Source: Lichenifustis flavocetrariae
GTDB lineage: Bacteria; Pseudomonadota; Alphaproteobacteria; Rhizobiales; Beijerinckiaceae
NCBI RefSeq assembly: GCF_026130545.1
Contig: NZ_JAMOIM010000014.1
Coordinates: 1-64,000, forward strand
Reading direction: 5' to 3'
Length of the DNA stretch: 64,000 bases
Part shown: piece after piece, positions 8,999 to 18,209 of the stretch
Numbering within the stretch: position 1 is the stretch's first letter
Layout of the letters: each line of letters opens with the position of its first letter
The notes under the pieces: generated by a model
Told to the model about the DNA's origin: nothing
The model's database searches: none
The model's input: the letters and a program-made list of their open reading frames with translations, nothing else
Position numbers and translations under genes: made by a program

Positions 8999-9573
8999 AA
9001 CCGCCGATCCGATACCGACGCCTGAGTGACGAGGAGATCACCCTGTGGCGCTCCGTCGCCGACACGGTCGAGCGCCGACCGGGAAGCCATCTGCCTGAAG
9101 GACCGCCGCGCGCGCTTGTGCCGACCGCGACACCGGCCGAGCCAGAGCCCGCCGCGCCGCCCGCTCCGGGTGGGCGTCCGGCGAAAGCCGCCGCGCCGCG
9201 GGCCGCACCGCCGCTGGCCGACCTCGACCGACGCACCCGCCAGAAGATCGTCCGCGGGCGGATCGGCATCGAGCGCGCCATCGACCTGCACGGTTTGACC
9301 CAACCCGATGCCCATGCGGCGCTGCGCCGCTTTCTCCACACCGCCTATGCGGAGGATTTGCGGCTGGTGCTGGTGGTGACCGGCAAGGGTGACCGAAGCC
9401 GGGCTCGGTCCGATATGTTCGGCGAAACGGGCGTGCTCAAGCGGATGGTGCCGCACTGGCTGCGCGAATTCGACCTTCGGCCCATCGTGCTTGGGTTCGA
9501 AGACGCGGGCCTCCCGCACGGGGGTGCGGGCGCCCTCTACATCCGCCTGCGCCGCCGCAAGGCCCCGGGGTGA
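8995..9573 (+). CDS. Smr/MutS2-type endonuclease domain protein
   Basis: A 192-residue protein with a charged, proline- and alanine-rich N-terminal half and a C-terminal Smr domain from about residue 98. The domain motifs are DLHGLTQPDAHAAL, VVTGKGDRS and HGGAGALYIRLRR. Stand-alone Smr proteins are DNA or RNA nicking nucleases; the target here is unknown. The start overlaps the mltA stop (ATGA). It abuts the stop of a convergent MFS gene with no spacer. Confidence 0.9.
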   Translation: MKPPIRYRRLSDEEITLWRSVADTVERRPGSHLPEGPPRALVPTATPAEPEPAAPPAPGGRPAKAAAPRAAPPLADLDRRTRQKIVRGRIGIERAIDLHGLTQPDAHAALRRFLHTAYAEDLRLVLVVTGKGDRSRARSDMFGETGVLKRMVPHWLREFDLRPIVLGFEDAGLPHGGAGALYIRLRRRKAPG

Positions 9574-10740
9574 TTAGCCGGTCTTGCCCTGCAGAACATG
9601 CCGGGACCAGATACCGGACAGAACGGCGCCGCCTGCCACCAGCACGACACAACCGAGCGCGATGCGAAGCGTCGTGACCGTCGCGATGGCGCCGATGATC
9701 GGCGGCCCGCTGATGAAGCCGACGTAGCCGCAACTCACCACGGCCGCGATGCCGGCCGCAGGCGTTCGGCCGAACCGGCCCGCGGCACTGAACACCGCCG
9801 GCACGATGTTCGACAAGCCGAGGCCCACCAACAGGAAGCCGACCGTTGCAGATGGCAATGTCGGCATGGCCACGCTCAAAGCCAGGCCGATCGCCGCAAG
9901 ACAGCTGCCGCCGATCACGATGACGCTGGCCCCGAAGCGGCGCACGAGACTGTCGCCCGCAAAGCGCCCGATGGTCATCGTGACCGAAAAGGCCGCGTAG
10001 CCGCTGGCGGACAGCGCTTCAGACGCACGCACCACGGTCGAGAGATAGATGGCGCTCCAATCGGCCATGGCACCCTCGACCATGAGGCCGCAGAAGGCGA
10101 CAGCACAAAGGCCCCAAACGGCTCGGATCGGCCAGGCCAGCCCGGTCTCGTGCGCGGCCGATTTCGATCCCGCACCAAGCGCCGGGATCGCGATGAGGGT
10201 GATGACCAGAGTGGCAAGCGCCAAGGCACTCACCTCACCGGCAGGCCCGAGCCCTGCCCCCAGGAGCAAACCGCCCGCAGCGGATCCGATCAGCCCACCG
10301 AGGCTGAAGGCGCCATGAAAGGACGACATGATGGCTCGTCCCCAGCGCTGTTCGACGTCCGTCGCGTGGCTGTTCATGGACACGTCGAGAAATCCGTTGG
10401 CGAGCCCGAACAGGGCCACGAGGCCGACGAGTTGCGGGAGGGAACCCGCCCAGGCCGGCAGCGCCGCCGTGATGCAGAAGGCGAGGGCCGCCCACGCGGT
10501 CGCCCGCCCTGTGCCGAGGCGGGGCGCCACCGACCCCGCCATCAGCGTCGCAGCGGTCGAGGTGAGCGACAAGGTCAGCAAAGCGAAGCTGATGTCGCGA
10601 TCAGTGAGGCTCAGATCGGCCTTGATGCCGGGCAGCGAGGCCGCCCAGGCGCCGAAGCCCATCCCTAAAACCAAAAAGATCGCGGAGGTCGCACCGCGTT
10701 CGTTCCACGAGGCCGTCCGGGAGATCGTCGCCGAGGTCAT
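9574..10740 (-). CDS. MFS transporter (YbjJ-like)
   Basis: A 388-residue major facilitator with about 12 hydrophobic segments. The N-terminal stretch GMGFGAWAASLPGIKADLSLTD resembles the YbjJ group of sugar or small-molecule MFS carriers, with the conserved FGLANGFLDVSMNSHA in helix 4. The substrate is unknown. The start overlaps the stop of the deoR-type regulator by four bases (ATGA), so both are one transcriptional unit, and the regulator probably controls this transporter. Confidence 0.85.
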   Translation of the reverse strand: MTSATISRTASWNERGATSAIFLVLGMGFGAWAASLPGIKADLSLTDRDISFALLTLSLTSTAATLMAGSVAPRLGTGRATAWAALAFCITAALPAWAGSLPQLVGLVALFGLANGFLDVSMNSHATDVEQRWGRAIMSSFHGAFSLGGLIGSAAGGLLLGAGLGPAGEVSALALATLVITLIAIPALGAGSKSAAHETGLAWPIRAVWGLCAVAFCGLMVEGAMADWSAIYLSTVVRASEALSASGYAAFSVTMTIGRFAGDSLVRRFGASVIVIGGSCLAAIGLALSVAMPTLPSATVGFLLVGLGLSNIVPAVFSAAGRFGRTPAAGIAAVVSCGYVGFISGPPIIGAIATVTTLRIALGCVVLVAGGAVLSGIWSRHVLQGKTG

Positions 10741-11525
10741 GATTTGGCTTCCGTGGCCGCAGCCGCATGAAGGATGTGGAGATCTGGGTAGGCGTCGGCA
10801 CTGTCGAAGCCGACCCCGAATTCCAGGACCAGGGTGTCGACCTCGCCGAGCGACGCAAACCCGAACGGCGCGGATGTCGCGAGTTTTTCGGTCGTGGCCA
10901 AGACGATCAACCGGGCGCCGCTGTCGACGAGGCGGCGCTTGAAGGCCGCCTCCTCGCCATCGAAGACCGCAAGCCCGTGCTGGGCCGAGACCGCGCAGGT
11001 GCCGGCGAAGAAAAGGTCCGGCCGCAATCCGTCGAGGTCGCGCAGGGCCCGTGTCCCGAAACTACCGCCCGTCGCCGGGTCGATCCGCCCTCCGATCTGA
11101 ATGACGCTGCAGCGGGTGTGAGTCGCGAGCGCGACAGCGACCGCGGGCGCATTGGTGACGACCGTGAAGGCCACGTCATCCGGCAGGGCCGCCGCGAGCG
11201 AGCAATTGGTCGACCCTGTGTCGATGAAGACAGTCTGGTTGGCAACGACGAGCCGGGCCGCCGCGCGTGCCAGAGCAGCTTTGGCGCCCGGCCGCTGGTC
11301 GAGCCGCGTCCGGAGCGGCTCCGAGACAGGCGAGCGAAGTGCGCCACCGTAAACACGCCGGCAAAACCCCGCCGCTGCAAGATCACGAAGGTCCCGCCGT
11401 ATCGTGTCCTCGGATGTGTGGAACTCACGCGCGAGATCGGAGGCCGAGACGCGTCCGTCGCGCACGAGGCGCGAGCGAATGCGGTCAAGCCGTTCCTCTG
11501 GAAGAAGATCCTCTGTGACAAGCAT
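10737..11525 (-). CDS. DeoR/GlpR-family transcriptional regulator
   Basis: A 262-residue regulator. The N-terminal DeoR helix-turn-helix shows EERLDRIRSRLVRDGRVSAS and DLAREFHTSEDTIRRDL (residues about 10-50), followed by the family's RRVYGGA hinge. The C-terminal sugar-phosphate-binding domain has FIDTGSTN and DLFFAGTCAVS. Proteins of this type bind a phosphorylated sugar and repress a sugar operon. A perfect palindrome 37 bases upstream of the ATG is a likely operator for autoregulation and for control of the MFS gene downstream. Confidence 0.9.
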   Translation of the reverse strand: MLVTEDLLPEERLDRIRSRLVRDGRVSASDLAREFHTSEDTIRRDLRDLAAAGFCRRVYGGALRSPVSEPLRTRLDQRPGAKAALARAAARLVVANQTVFIDTGSTNCSLAAALPDDVAFTVVTNAPAVAVALATHTRCSVIQIGGRIDPATGGSFGTRALRDLDGLRPDLFFAGTCAVSAQHGLAVFDGEEAAFKRRLVDSGARLIVLATTEKLATSAPFGFASLGEVDTLVLEFGVGFDSADAYPDLHILHAAAATEAKS

Positions 11526-11562
11526 GCTTCATTCTCGATTATTCGGTATCTTCATGCACGAA

Positions 11563-11580
11563 CTTGCATAATCATGCAAG
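11563..11580. promoter_or_regulatory. Palindromic operator candidate upstream of the DeoR gene
   Basis: Perfect inverted repeat CTTGCAT-AATC-ATGCAAG, 7-bp arms and a 4-bp spacer. It lies 37-55 bases before the deoR-type start codon. A related half site (CATGCA) occurs just closer to the gene. Operator function is inference from position. Confidence 0.55.
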
Positions 11581-11944
11581 CAGAAGCGAGACGTGTGGTT
11601 GGGTCAACAGGTCTGGCGCATCGGGCCTTGCAGAGCATTGCCAGAGCCTTCTGCGCCCGCCACGATCCCGATGCAGCGGAGCGTATGATTGGACGACTGG
11701 GGCTGATGCCCTGGCGACCCGTCGATCAAGGCCGAACGCGCAGCAGTGCGGCAGCTACGTCGATCGCGAGGAGTTCGACGGGAACGAGATGCGGATCCGG
11801 CTCGCAGGCCTGACGAAACCGAGCGAGGTCAGCCTCACCCCCCGTAGACGCCGGGAAGCAGGAAGACTGTGCGAGTCACGGCAGAAACACGGGGGCCTTG
11901 CTTCGGCTCCAACGGGCCGGGTGCCGCGTAGCCTGCCTTGACCT
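11581..11944. other. Intergenic region without a supported gene
   Basis: Between the end of the polysaccharide-export gene and the DeoR operator. A plus-strand frame (11564-11941) exists but is arginine-rich, lacks a ribosome binding site and shows no motif. No strong terminator was found. Confidence 0.4.
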
Positions 11945-13450
11945 TTAATTGCCTGATGTTGGGGACGTCGTGCGCCGGGTGGTGCCGCCGGTGCTGGTGC
12001 TCTGATTTGCGGGGGCCGCCGGCAGTGACACGGTCGTGTTCGTGCTGCCAGCCGTGGGCGCACTGGTGGAGGGCGTGTCCGCGGTGCCGCCTGTCGGACT
12101 CATCGTACCTGACACACCATTGCTGATGCCGTTGGTGGTGATGGTTCCAGGCAAACCCGTGATGCCGGAGGGAACCACTGTCAGCCCCCCGACGGTCGGC
12201 AATGCGCTCGATCGCCCCGCGACCGCCGATTGCACCGCGAGCGCCGCGGTCGAGGCACTGACGGCCGTCGAGGTGACCGAGTTGAAGAAACCCACGGCCT
12301 TGCTGATCTCGACCGATTTCGAATTGGCGATGTACAGGAGGTCCCCATTCTTCATCTTGAACTGCGTCGCCGTGAAGAAGCCGGCGGGGTTGCCGAGGTC
12401 AAAAGAGAAAACGACCGGGACGACATCCACCATGGTCCGCGACGCGTCGACCCCCAGCTTTGACGCGACGGCGACCGGTTCCCGCCGATAAAGAAAGACG
12501 GAGCCGGGGTCAGCCCGCGTGTCGACCAGGCCGCCGGCTTTCGCGATGGCTTCCGCGAGACTGATACGCCATGAGTCGAAGGGAATTTCGGCCTGCCGGC
12601 CTTCCGTCGCGCCGAATGCGATGAACTTCTGCGGTTCGCGATAGAGGAAGATCTTATCGCCGGGCCGCACAAAGACGTCGTTCTCCCGATCGATCAGCAG
12701 GGCTTCGAACGGAACCGTGGCGCGTTTGCCGTCGCGATCGAGGACCACAAAAGTCTCGAAGCCCTGGTCCATGATGCCGCCCGCGCGAGTGATCGCATCC
12801 GAGACGCGGTCGCCGGCGCCGGACGCCGCCGCCGGATAGCGCAGCGGATTTTTCACCTCCCCCTGCACGGAGATCAGATTGGCCTGCTGTGACGTGACGG
12901 TAACGACCACCTGCGGTTCGATGGCCCGATCCTTGATCCGTGCCAGAATCGCATCCTGCAATTGCCTCGTGGTCAAACCGGCGGCCCGGATATGCCCCCC
13001 GTAGGGAAACGTGATGTTGCCGGCATTGTCGATCGCCTGGCCGGGCAGGTTCACGAAATTGCCCGGGCGCGAACTCGCGTCTCCGGGGATCAGGAGCCCG
13101 CCTGTCCCTGCCTCATAGACCGTGATGGCCACCACGTCGCCGACGCCCAGCGTCAGCCGGGCCGGCGGGCGATTGTCGGTGAAGCGGCCTGCCAACCGAT
13201 CGGGCTCGTTTTGATTGAGAACGGCAACGATGGCCGGCGTGACCGGCACGAGCGTATATGGGAGAAGCATGGAGCTCTGCGACAGGATCGCCTGGCTGGT
13301 GGGTCCGCCCTCCCCGAGAGTGGAACACCCGCTCACCTGAAGCGCGGCCACAATGGTCATTGCGGCCAGCGCATGGCGGCCGCCCCTCCATAGATGGCGC
13401 TTCCTCCGTGACAGGCCCCAATCGGCACACTCCACCCAGATTGGGATCAC
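11945..13450 (-). CDS. Polysaccharide biosynthesis/export lipoprotein (OPX/Wza-like)
   Basis: Outer-membrane polysaccharide export protein of 501 residues. A lipobox VSGC places the lipidated cysteine at residue 42. The Poly_export domain begins near LTLGVGDVVAITVYEAG (about 98-114) and is followed by two SLBB-like repeats, near ISVQGEVKNPLRYP and FIAFGATEGRQAEIP. The last 80 residues are a Ser/Thr/Pro/Gly-rich low-complexity tail, unusual for the family. The frame opens with GTG at 13450 and leaves a long n-region, so the true start may lie downstream. No Wzc kinase, flippase, polymerase or glycosyltransferase genes flank it, so it is an orphan here. Confidence 0.85.
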   Translation of the reverse strand: MIPIWVECADWGLSRRKRHLWRGGRHALAAMTIVAALQVSGCSTLGEGGPTSQAILSQSSMLLPYTLVPVTPAIVAVLNQNEPDRLAGRFTDNRPPARLTLGVGDVVAITVYEAGTGGLLIPGDASSRPGNFVNLPGQAIDNAGNITFPYGGHIRAAGLTTRQLQDAILARIKDRAIEPQVVVTVTSQQANLISVQGEVKNPLRYPAAASGAGDRVSDAITRAGGIMDQGFETFVVLDRDGKRATVPFEALLIDRENDVFVRPGDKIFLYREPQKFIAFGATEGRQAEIPFDSWRISLAEAIAKAGGLVDTRADPGSVFLYRREPVAVASKLGVDASRTMVDVVPVVFSFDLGNPAGFFTATQFKMKNGDLLYIANSKSVEISKAVGFFNSVTSTAVSASTAALAVQSAVAGRSSALPTVGGLTVVPSGITGLPGTITTNGISNGVSGTMSPTGGTADTPSTSAPTAGSTNTTVSLPAAPANQSTSTGGTTRRTTSPTSGN

Positions 13451-13766
13451 AACGCCTGCTCACCTACGCCGAAGAGTGGACGCCGAATACAACCATAAGT
13501 TGATCGGAAAAGCAAAAAGAGACCTGCCGGATCGCGGTTTCACAATGAGGCGAAGGGCAAAGTAAACGCCGGGCTGCCCCTCACGCGTGGATGGTCCTGC
13601 CCCGAACGACCACGATGGTCATTGCAAGCGGGCGCTGTTCAGCCAGTTCGGCCCGGAGAGGCCGCATTGTCCCGGACAACGCTCTGCGGTAACCAACGCT
13701 TTTTGCTCGACCCGCACCGCCTATCCGCCGGCCCGGCTGTGCCGCGAGACCTTGGGGATTGCTTTC
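13451..13766. other. Divergent intergenic region, OPX gene / flavin oxidase gene
   Basis: A 316-base spacer between two divergently transcribed genes, expected to hold both promoters. I see no clear operator. A longer plus-strand frame from 13587 is in frame with the oxidase but encodes no family sequence before the GTG at 13767. Confidence 0.4.
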
Positions 13767-14927
13767 GTGTCTGACAGCTTCGATGTCGCCGTCATCGGCC
13801 TGGGTGCCATGGGTAGCGCCGCCGTGGCCCACCTGGCCAGCCGCGGATGCCGTGTGGTGGGGCTGGAGGCGCATTATCCCGCCCATGCACTGAGTTCCTC
13901 GCATGGCGACAGCCGGCTGATCCGGCTCGGGTATTTCGAGGACCCCTCCTATGTGCCGCTGTTGCGCCGTGCCTATCAGAACTGGCGTATGTTGGAGCGG
14001 CAGGTGCGCGAAACCCTCCTGACGGTGACCGGCGTGCTTGAGATGGGGCGGCCCGACAGCACGATCGTCAGCGGCGCGCGCGCCGCCTGCGAATTGCACG
14101 GCCTGCCGTTTCAGATCCTCGACCCCGATCAGGTGCAGGCTCGCTACCCGGTCTTCGCATTGGACGACGACGACGTCGGTCTCTTCGAACCCGAAGGGGG
14201 CTATCTGCGACCGGAGCGCGCCGTGATGGCGCACCTCAAAGTCGCGGGCCAGGCCGGTGCGGTGCTGCGGTTCGGCGAGGCCGTGGCGGCCATCGAGCCC
14301 GACGATGCGGGCGTGACGATCGTCTCGGCCTTCGAGCGCCTGCGGGCCCGAACCGTCATCGTCGCCACGGGACCCTGGATCGCGCAACTGGTGCCGCAGC
14401 TACGCGGGATCGCCCAACCGATCCGACAGGTGGTCGCATGGTATCAGCCGGCCGACGCCTTCGTGACGTTGCCCGAACGGATGCCGGTCTTTCTGCGCGA
14501 CGAGGGAGCCGCCGGCTCCTATTTCGGCTTTCCGTCGATCGGGACGGACGGATTCAAAGTGGGCAAGCACGCTCATTTCCACGAGCCTATCGATCCCAAC
14601 CTGCCCAATCCGCCGGTCAACGACACGGATACGGCGCTACTCGACGGCTTCGCGCATCGCCGACTTCCGGGCGCCGCCGGGGTTCGCGCCGGCTCGACGA
14701 CCTGCCGCTACACGATGCTGCCGGGGGAAGATTTTCTGATGGACCTGCACCCGTCGGAAAAGCGGGTGATCGTCGCCTCGCCCTGTTCGGGGCACGGCTT
14801 CAAATTCGCGAGCGTCGCGGGTGAAATCCTGGCCGATCTCGCGACGCAGGGCGGAACGGCGCTGCCGATCGAGCTTTTCTCGTTCGCTGCGCTCGAACAA
14901 AAGCGCCGCACGAGCCGTGTGGACTGA
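13767..14927 (+). CDS. solA: N-methyl-L-tryptophan / monomeric sarcosine oxidase
   Basis: FAD-dependent amine oxidase of the DAO family, 386 residues. The N-terminal dinucleotide motif VIGLGAMGSAAVAHLA lies at residues about 9-24, with GLEAHYPAHALSSSHGDSR following as in MTOX/MSOX enzymes. Cys313 in TTCRYTM corresponds to the cysteine that binds FAD covalently in this family, and SGHGFKFA closes the active-site region. It oxidatively demethylates N-methyl amino acids to give formaldehyde and peroxide; substrate choice between N-methyltryptophan and sarcosine is not resolved. GTG at 13767 is the chosen start because FAD-binding sequence begins there. It converges with a DHA2 exporter. Confidence 0.85.
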   Translation: MSDSFDVAVIGLGAMGSAAVAHLASRGCRVVGLEAHYPAHALSSSHGDSRLIRLGYFEDPSYVPLLRRAYQNWRMLERQVRETLLTVTGVLEMGRPDSTIVSGARAACELHGLPFQILDPDQVQARYPVFALDDDDVGLFEPEGGYLRPERAVMAHLKVAGQAGAVLRFGEAVAAIEPDDAGVTIVSAFERLRARTVIVATGPWIAQLVPQLRGIAQPIRQVVAWYQPADAFVTLPERMPVFLRDEGAAGSYFGFPSIGTDGFKVGKHAHFHEPIDPNLPNPPVNDTDTALLDGFAHRRLPGAAGVRAGSTTCRYTMLPGEDFLMDLHPSEKRVIVASPCSGHGFKFASVAGEILADLATQGGTALPIELFSFAALEQKRRTSRVD

Positions 14928-14933
14928 CGGCCT

Positions 14934-16430
14934 CTACAGGGTCACCTCTTCGACCAAAGCCGTCTCGATCTCCCTTGCTGGACGGCGCAAGGCGACCGTG
15001 GGAACGAAAACGGCCAGAGCCAGGGCGACGATGGTGACGAGAAGAACACCCCAGAAGGTCAGGTTGAGGCCGTGTTGCAAGGCGTTTCTGATCGCAGCCG
15101 CGTCAGCCGACCCGGCGAGATCTCCTTGCTCCAGAAGGTGCCGCAATTCGTCCGACGTGATGGGCGCCATGCCGGCCGTGTGGCCAAGCGCGTAGTTGAG
15201 GATCGCGCCCAGCACGGCGGCCCCCAGGGTGGAGCCGAGGTTCCGCGCGAAGAGGTTCGCGGCCGTGGCGCTGCCGCGCTGCGCCCAATCGACCATCTCC
15301 TGCACCATCACGAGCGCGGCCGTGCTGATCAATCCCATGCCGAGGCCAAGCACCGCCGAGCCGATGCCGGCGGTGACCGGTGAACTGGCCGGCGTCAACA
15401 AGACGAACGGCAAGGCGCCGATCGGCATCAACACCGCGCCGGCGATGAAGAGGGCGCGCAGACCCGTCCGCACCAGAAGCTTCGCGGCCGCGGTCGCGCC
15501 GATGGGCCAGCCCACCACCATCATGGTCATGGCGAGACCAGCCACCAACGGCGTCTGCCGCAAGACGCCCTGGACATACATGGGCAGAAACGTGGTGAGG
15601 CCCACGAGCGCGACGCCGGCCAGCAACGAAACCCCGTTGGCGACCGCGATCGCCCGGCGACGCCACAGGCTGAAATTGATCATCGGCTCCGCTGCCCGGG
15701 CTTCCTGCATCAGGAACAGGGCAAGGCCGAGCACGAAGATGCCGAGCGCGATACCGGCCGTCAGTAAGTCGTCGGTGCCGAGTTCAGTCAAGCCGACCAT
15801 CAAGGCCGCGACCACGACCGTGAACAGCATAGCTCCAGGCCAATCGACCGCATGTCGCCTGGTCGCGACGGTCTCGTGCAGAAAGGCGATGAACCCGGCC
15901 GCCGCCAGCAGCCCCACCGGCACATTGATCCAGAACACCCAGGCCCAGGAGAAATGTTGGACGATGAAGCCGCCGATCAGTGGTCCGATCACGGCGGAAA
16001 GCGCCCAGACGCTCGCCAGCCAGCCTTGGACGCGACCGCGCTCCTCCGCCGAATAGAGATCACCGACGACCGTCATGCCGACCGGCTGGATGGCCCCTGC
16101 CCCGACGCCCTGCATGAGACGGAAGACGATCAACCCCGGAAGCGAGGTGGCGAAGCCACACAGCACGGAGGCGACGATGAACACCGCAATGCCGAACAGC
16201 AATACGGGGCGGCGCCCATAGACGTCGGAGAGCTTGCCGAACACCACCGTCATGGCGGTCTGGGTCAGCAGAAACGACGAGAACACCCACGAGTAGAGTT
16301 GCAATCCGCCGAGCTGCGCAGCGATTTGCGGCATCGCGGTCGACACGATCGTGGCTTCGATGGCGATCATGAACATGGCCGCGATCACGGATGCGATCAC
16401 GAGCGGACGACTGGTTGTGGTGCGCGGCAT
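14934..16430 (-). CDS. DHA2-family MFS multidrug exporter (EmrB/QacA type)
   Basis: A 498-residue MFS protein with about 14 hydrophobic segments, typical of the DHA2 drug:H+ antiporter family. Motif A is GKLSDVYGRRPVLLFG (residues about 64-79), and motif C lies near WALSAVIGPLIGGFIVQHFSW. ATG at 16430 was chosen because helix 1 begins soon after; the longer frame upstream encodes unrelated sequence. An imperfect inverted repeat upstream could be a TetR-type operator, but no regulator gene is adjacent. Confidence 0.88.
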   Translation of the reverse strand: MPRTTTSRPLVIASVIAAMFMIAIEATIVSTAMPQIAAQLGGLQLYSWVFSSFLLTQTAMTVVFGKLSDVYGRRPVLLFGIAVFIVASVLCGFATSLPGLIVFRLMQGVGAGAIQPVGMTVVGDLYSAEERGRVQGWLASVWALSAVIGPLIGGFIVQHFSWAWVFWINVPVGLLAAAGFIAFLHETVATRRHAVDWPGAMLFTVVVAALMVGLTELGTDDLLTAGIALGIFVLGLALFLMQEARAAEPMINFSLWRRRAIAVANGVSLLAGVALVGLTTFLPMYVQGVLRQTPLVAGLAMTMMVVGWPIGATAAAKLLVRTGLRALFIAGAVLMPIGALPFVLLTPASSPVTAGIGSAVLGLGMGLISTAALVMVQEMVDWAQRGSATAANLFARNLGSTLGAAVLGAILNYALGHTAGMAPITSDELRHLLEQGDLAGSADAAAIRNALQHGLNLTFWGVLLVTIVALALAVFVPTVALRRPAREIETALVEEVTL

Positions 16431-16473
16431 GGGTCTGACGGTTGGGCCGGACGGGTCACGGCGGGGTCGGAAT

Positions 16474-16490
16474 GTTACAGACCGGTAAAC
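16474..16490. promoter_or_regulatory. Possible operator upstream of the DHA2 exporter
   Basis: Imperfect inverted repeat GTTAC-N6-GTAAAC containing AGACCGGT, 44-60 bases before the exporter start codon. TetR-type repressors of efflux pumps often bind sites with an ACCGGT core. This is position-based inference. Confidence 0.3.
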
Positions 16491-16654
16491 TTTTTGGGGG
16501 ATTTGGGCAACCGCAACCGGGATCACGCTGTGTTGAAGCTCCTGCTGCCGCACTGCGCAGATGAGGACGAAAGTCGAAGCAGTCCAAATCACATCAACTC
16601 AGAGGTACCGTCCGGCGTTCGGAAAGAGGCAGTTTACAACTGCCGGACGCCGCG

Positions 16655-17026
16655 TTACCCGGCCGTCCAAAAAATGACGACCAGAACTAACGTAATCAAC
16701 ATGCACGCTTCCACAACAAACGAAGGATCGTCATGCTCTAACCTTCGTCGATCCGTTCTGACGTTGACCTTTGTCCCGACTGGCCACCGGTCCGTGCTTG
16801 TCCCGAGGCTGGACGCGAAAATGATCACCTCTCCGGCAAGAGTAGTGACTTCAATCCGAGGATGGAGACCAGGTTGATCACCGTTGTCGCGGCGTTCATG
16901 ACCCACAACCACGCCGACAGTGAATGTTGCGCCCCGACGCTTGTGGAGCCACCATGCCCAGGCGATCAACTGAGCTACGATGAGCATACAAAGCAACGCC
17001 ATTGCCTCGGTCCCCCTCAAGGGCAT
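16655..17026 (-). CDS. Small membrane protein, DUF3592-like
   Basis: A 123-residue protein with a hydrophobic segment at residues about 8-26, a soluble beta-rich middle containing HPRIEVTTLAGEVIIFASSLGTS and VGTKVNVRTD, and a second hydrophobic segment at about 106-121. This TM / beta-domain / TM layout resembles DUF3592 proteins, whose function is unknown. Its start codon overlaps the dapE stop as TAATG, which argues that it is really translated and coupled to dapE. It would be the last gene of the operon starting with the radical SAM gene. Confidence 0.65.
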   Translation of the reverse strand: MPLRGTEAMALLCMLIVAQLIAWAWWLHKRRGATFTVGVVVGHERRDNGDQPGLHPRIEVTTLAGEVIIFASSLGTSTDRWPVGTKVNVRTDRRRLEHDDPSFVVEACMLITLVLVVIFWTAG

Positions 17027-18186
17027 TAGCGCGAAAAGTACACCGCCAAAACCCGCTCGTAGATCCGCGTCAGCGCCTCCACGTCGGCGAGGCTCACGGC
17101 CTCGTCGACCGCATGCATGGTCTGCCCGACCAGGCCGAACTCGACGACGGGGCAGTGCGACACGATGAAGCGCGCGTCCGACGTGCCGCCTGTCGTCGAG
17201 AGCGCGGGTTGCCGCCCTGTTTCCGCCGTCACGGCTTCGGCGACGAGCGAGGTGAAATCACCGGGCGACGTCAGGAACGCAAGGGCGTTGCAGGGATGTA
17301 GATCGAGCGTCGTGCGGGCGGTCTGCCCTGCCACGCTCAACCGGCGGCGGAGTTCGGCTTCGAGGGTTTCGGGTGTCCAGAGGTCGTTGAAGCGGATGTT
17401 GAAGCGGCCGGTCGCCTGCGCCGGGATGACGTTGGTGGACGGGTTGCCGACGTCCACGCTGACGATTTCGAGATTGGAGGGATCGAAATACGGCGTGCCG
17501 CCGTCGAGCGGCGTCGCCAGCAGCGCCTGCAGCAGATGAAGGAGCGGTGGGATCGGGTTCTCGGCCCGATGGGGGTAAGCCACGTGGCCCTGCCTGCCCT
17601 GCACCGTGACCGAACCGGACAGCGAGCCACGCCGGCCGATCTTGATCATGTCGCCGAGAGCATCGGGATTGGTCGGCTCGCCCAAGAGGCAATGGTCGAA
17701 GCGCTCGCCCCGCGCCTCGGCCCAGGCCAGCAGCTTCGGGGTCCCGTTGACGGCCGGACCCTCCTCGTCCCCGGTGATCAGGAAGGCAATCGAACCCGGA
17801 GGTGGCCCATGCCGGTCGATATAGGCGAGAACCGCCGCGACCGACGCCGCCACCCCGCCCTTCATGTCGCAAGCGCCGCGCCCATAGATCATGCCGTCCG
17901 CGATCTCACCCGAAAAGGGCGGATGGCGCCATCCCCCGAGGTCCCCCGGCGGCACTACATCCGTATGTCCGGCGAAGACCAGGCAGGGCGACGCGGTGCC
18001 CAGGCGCGCATAGAGGTTCTGGACATCGGGGAGGCCGGGCTCCGAGAATGTCGGACGCTCGACGCTAAATCCAGCCTCCGCCAAAAGCCCGGCCAGAAGC
18101 TGCAGCGCACCGCCTTCCGTCGGCGTGACGGACGGGCACCGGATCAGGTCGCCGAGAAGGTCTACGGGCGAGAGCGTCGTCACCAT
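17026..18186 (-). CDS. dapE: Succinyl-diaminopimelate desuccinylase
   Basis: Zinc-dependent amidohydrolase of lysine and meso-diaminopimelate synthesis that releases succinate from N-succinyl-LL-DAP. The 386-residue M20 protein shows the metal-binding motifs [12 protein letters not shown] (residues about 65-76) and [13 protein letters not shown] (about 94-106), the catalytic EE pair in ITGDEEGPA, and the C-terminal GGTSDARF and [15 protein letters not shown] segments. ATG at 18186 was chosen over the frame start at 18216 because homology starts there. rnhB ends 23 bases upstream and the small membrane protein overlaps downstream. Confidence 0.95.
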   Translation of the reverse strand: MVTTLSPVDLLGDLIRCPSVTPTEGGALQLLAGLLAEAGFSVERPTFSEPGLPDVQNLYARLGTASPCLVFAGHTDVVPPGDLGGWRHPPFSGEIADGMIYGRGACDMKGGVAASVAAVLAYIDRHGPPPGSIAFLITGDEEGPAVNGTPKLLAWAEARGERFDHCLLGEPTNPDALGDMIKIGRRGSLSGSVTVQGRQGHVAYPHRAENPIPPLLHLLQALLATPLDGGTPYFDPSNLEIVSVDVGNPSTNVIPAQATGRFNIRFNDLWTPETLEAELRRRLSVAGQTARTTLDLHPCNALAFLTSPGDFTSLVAEAVTAETGRQPALSTTGGTSDARFIVSHCPVVEFGLVGQTMHAVDEAVSLADVEALTRIYERVLAVYFSR

Positions 18187-18209
18187 GTCTTGTCCTGCAA
18201 GGCCTCGCC

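Noticed and set aside
11564..11941. 125-codon plus-strand frame between the DeoR and OPX genes
   Set aside because: Starts inside the operator palindrome, is rich in Arg and Ser without pattern, and has no ribosome binding site.
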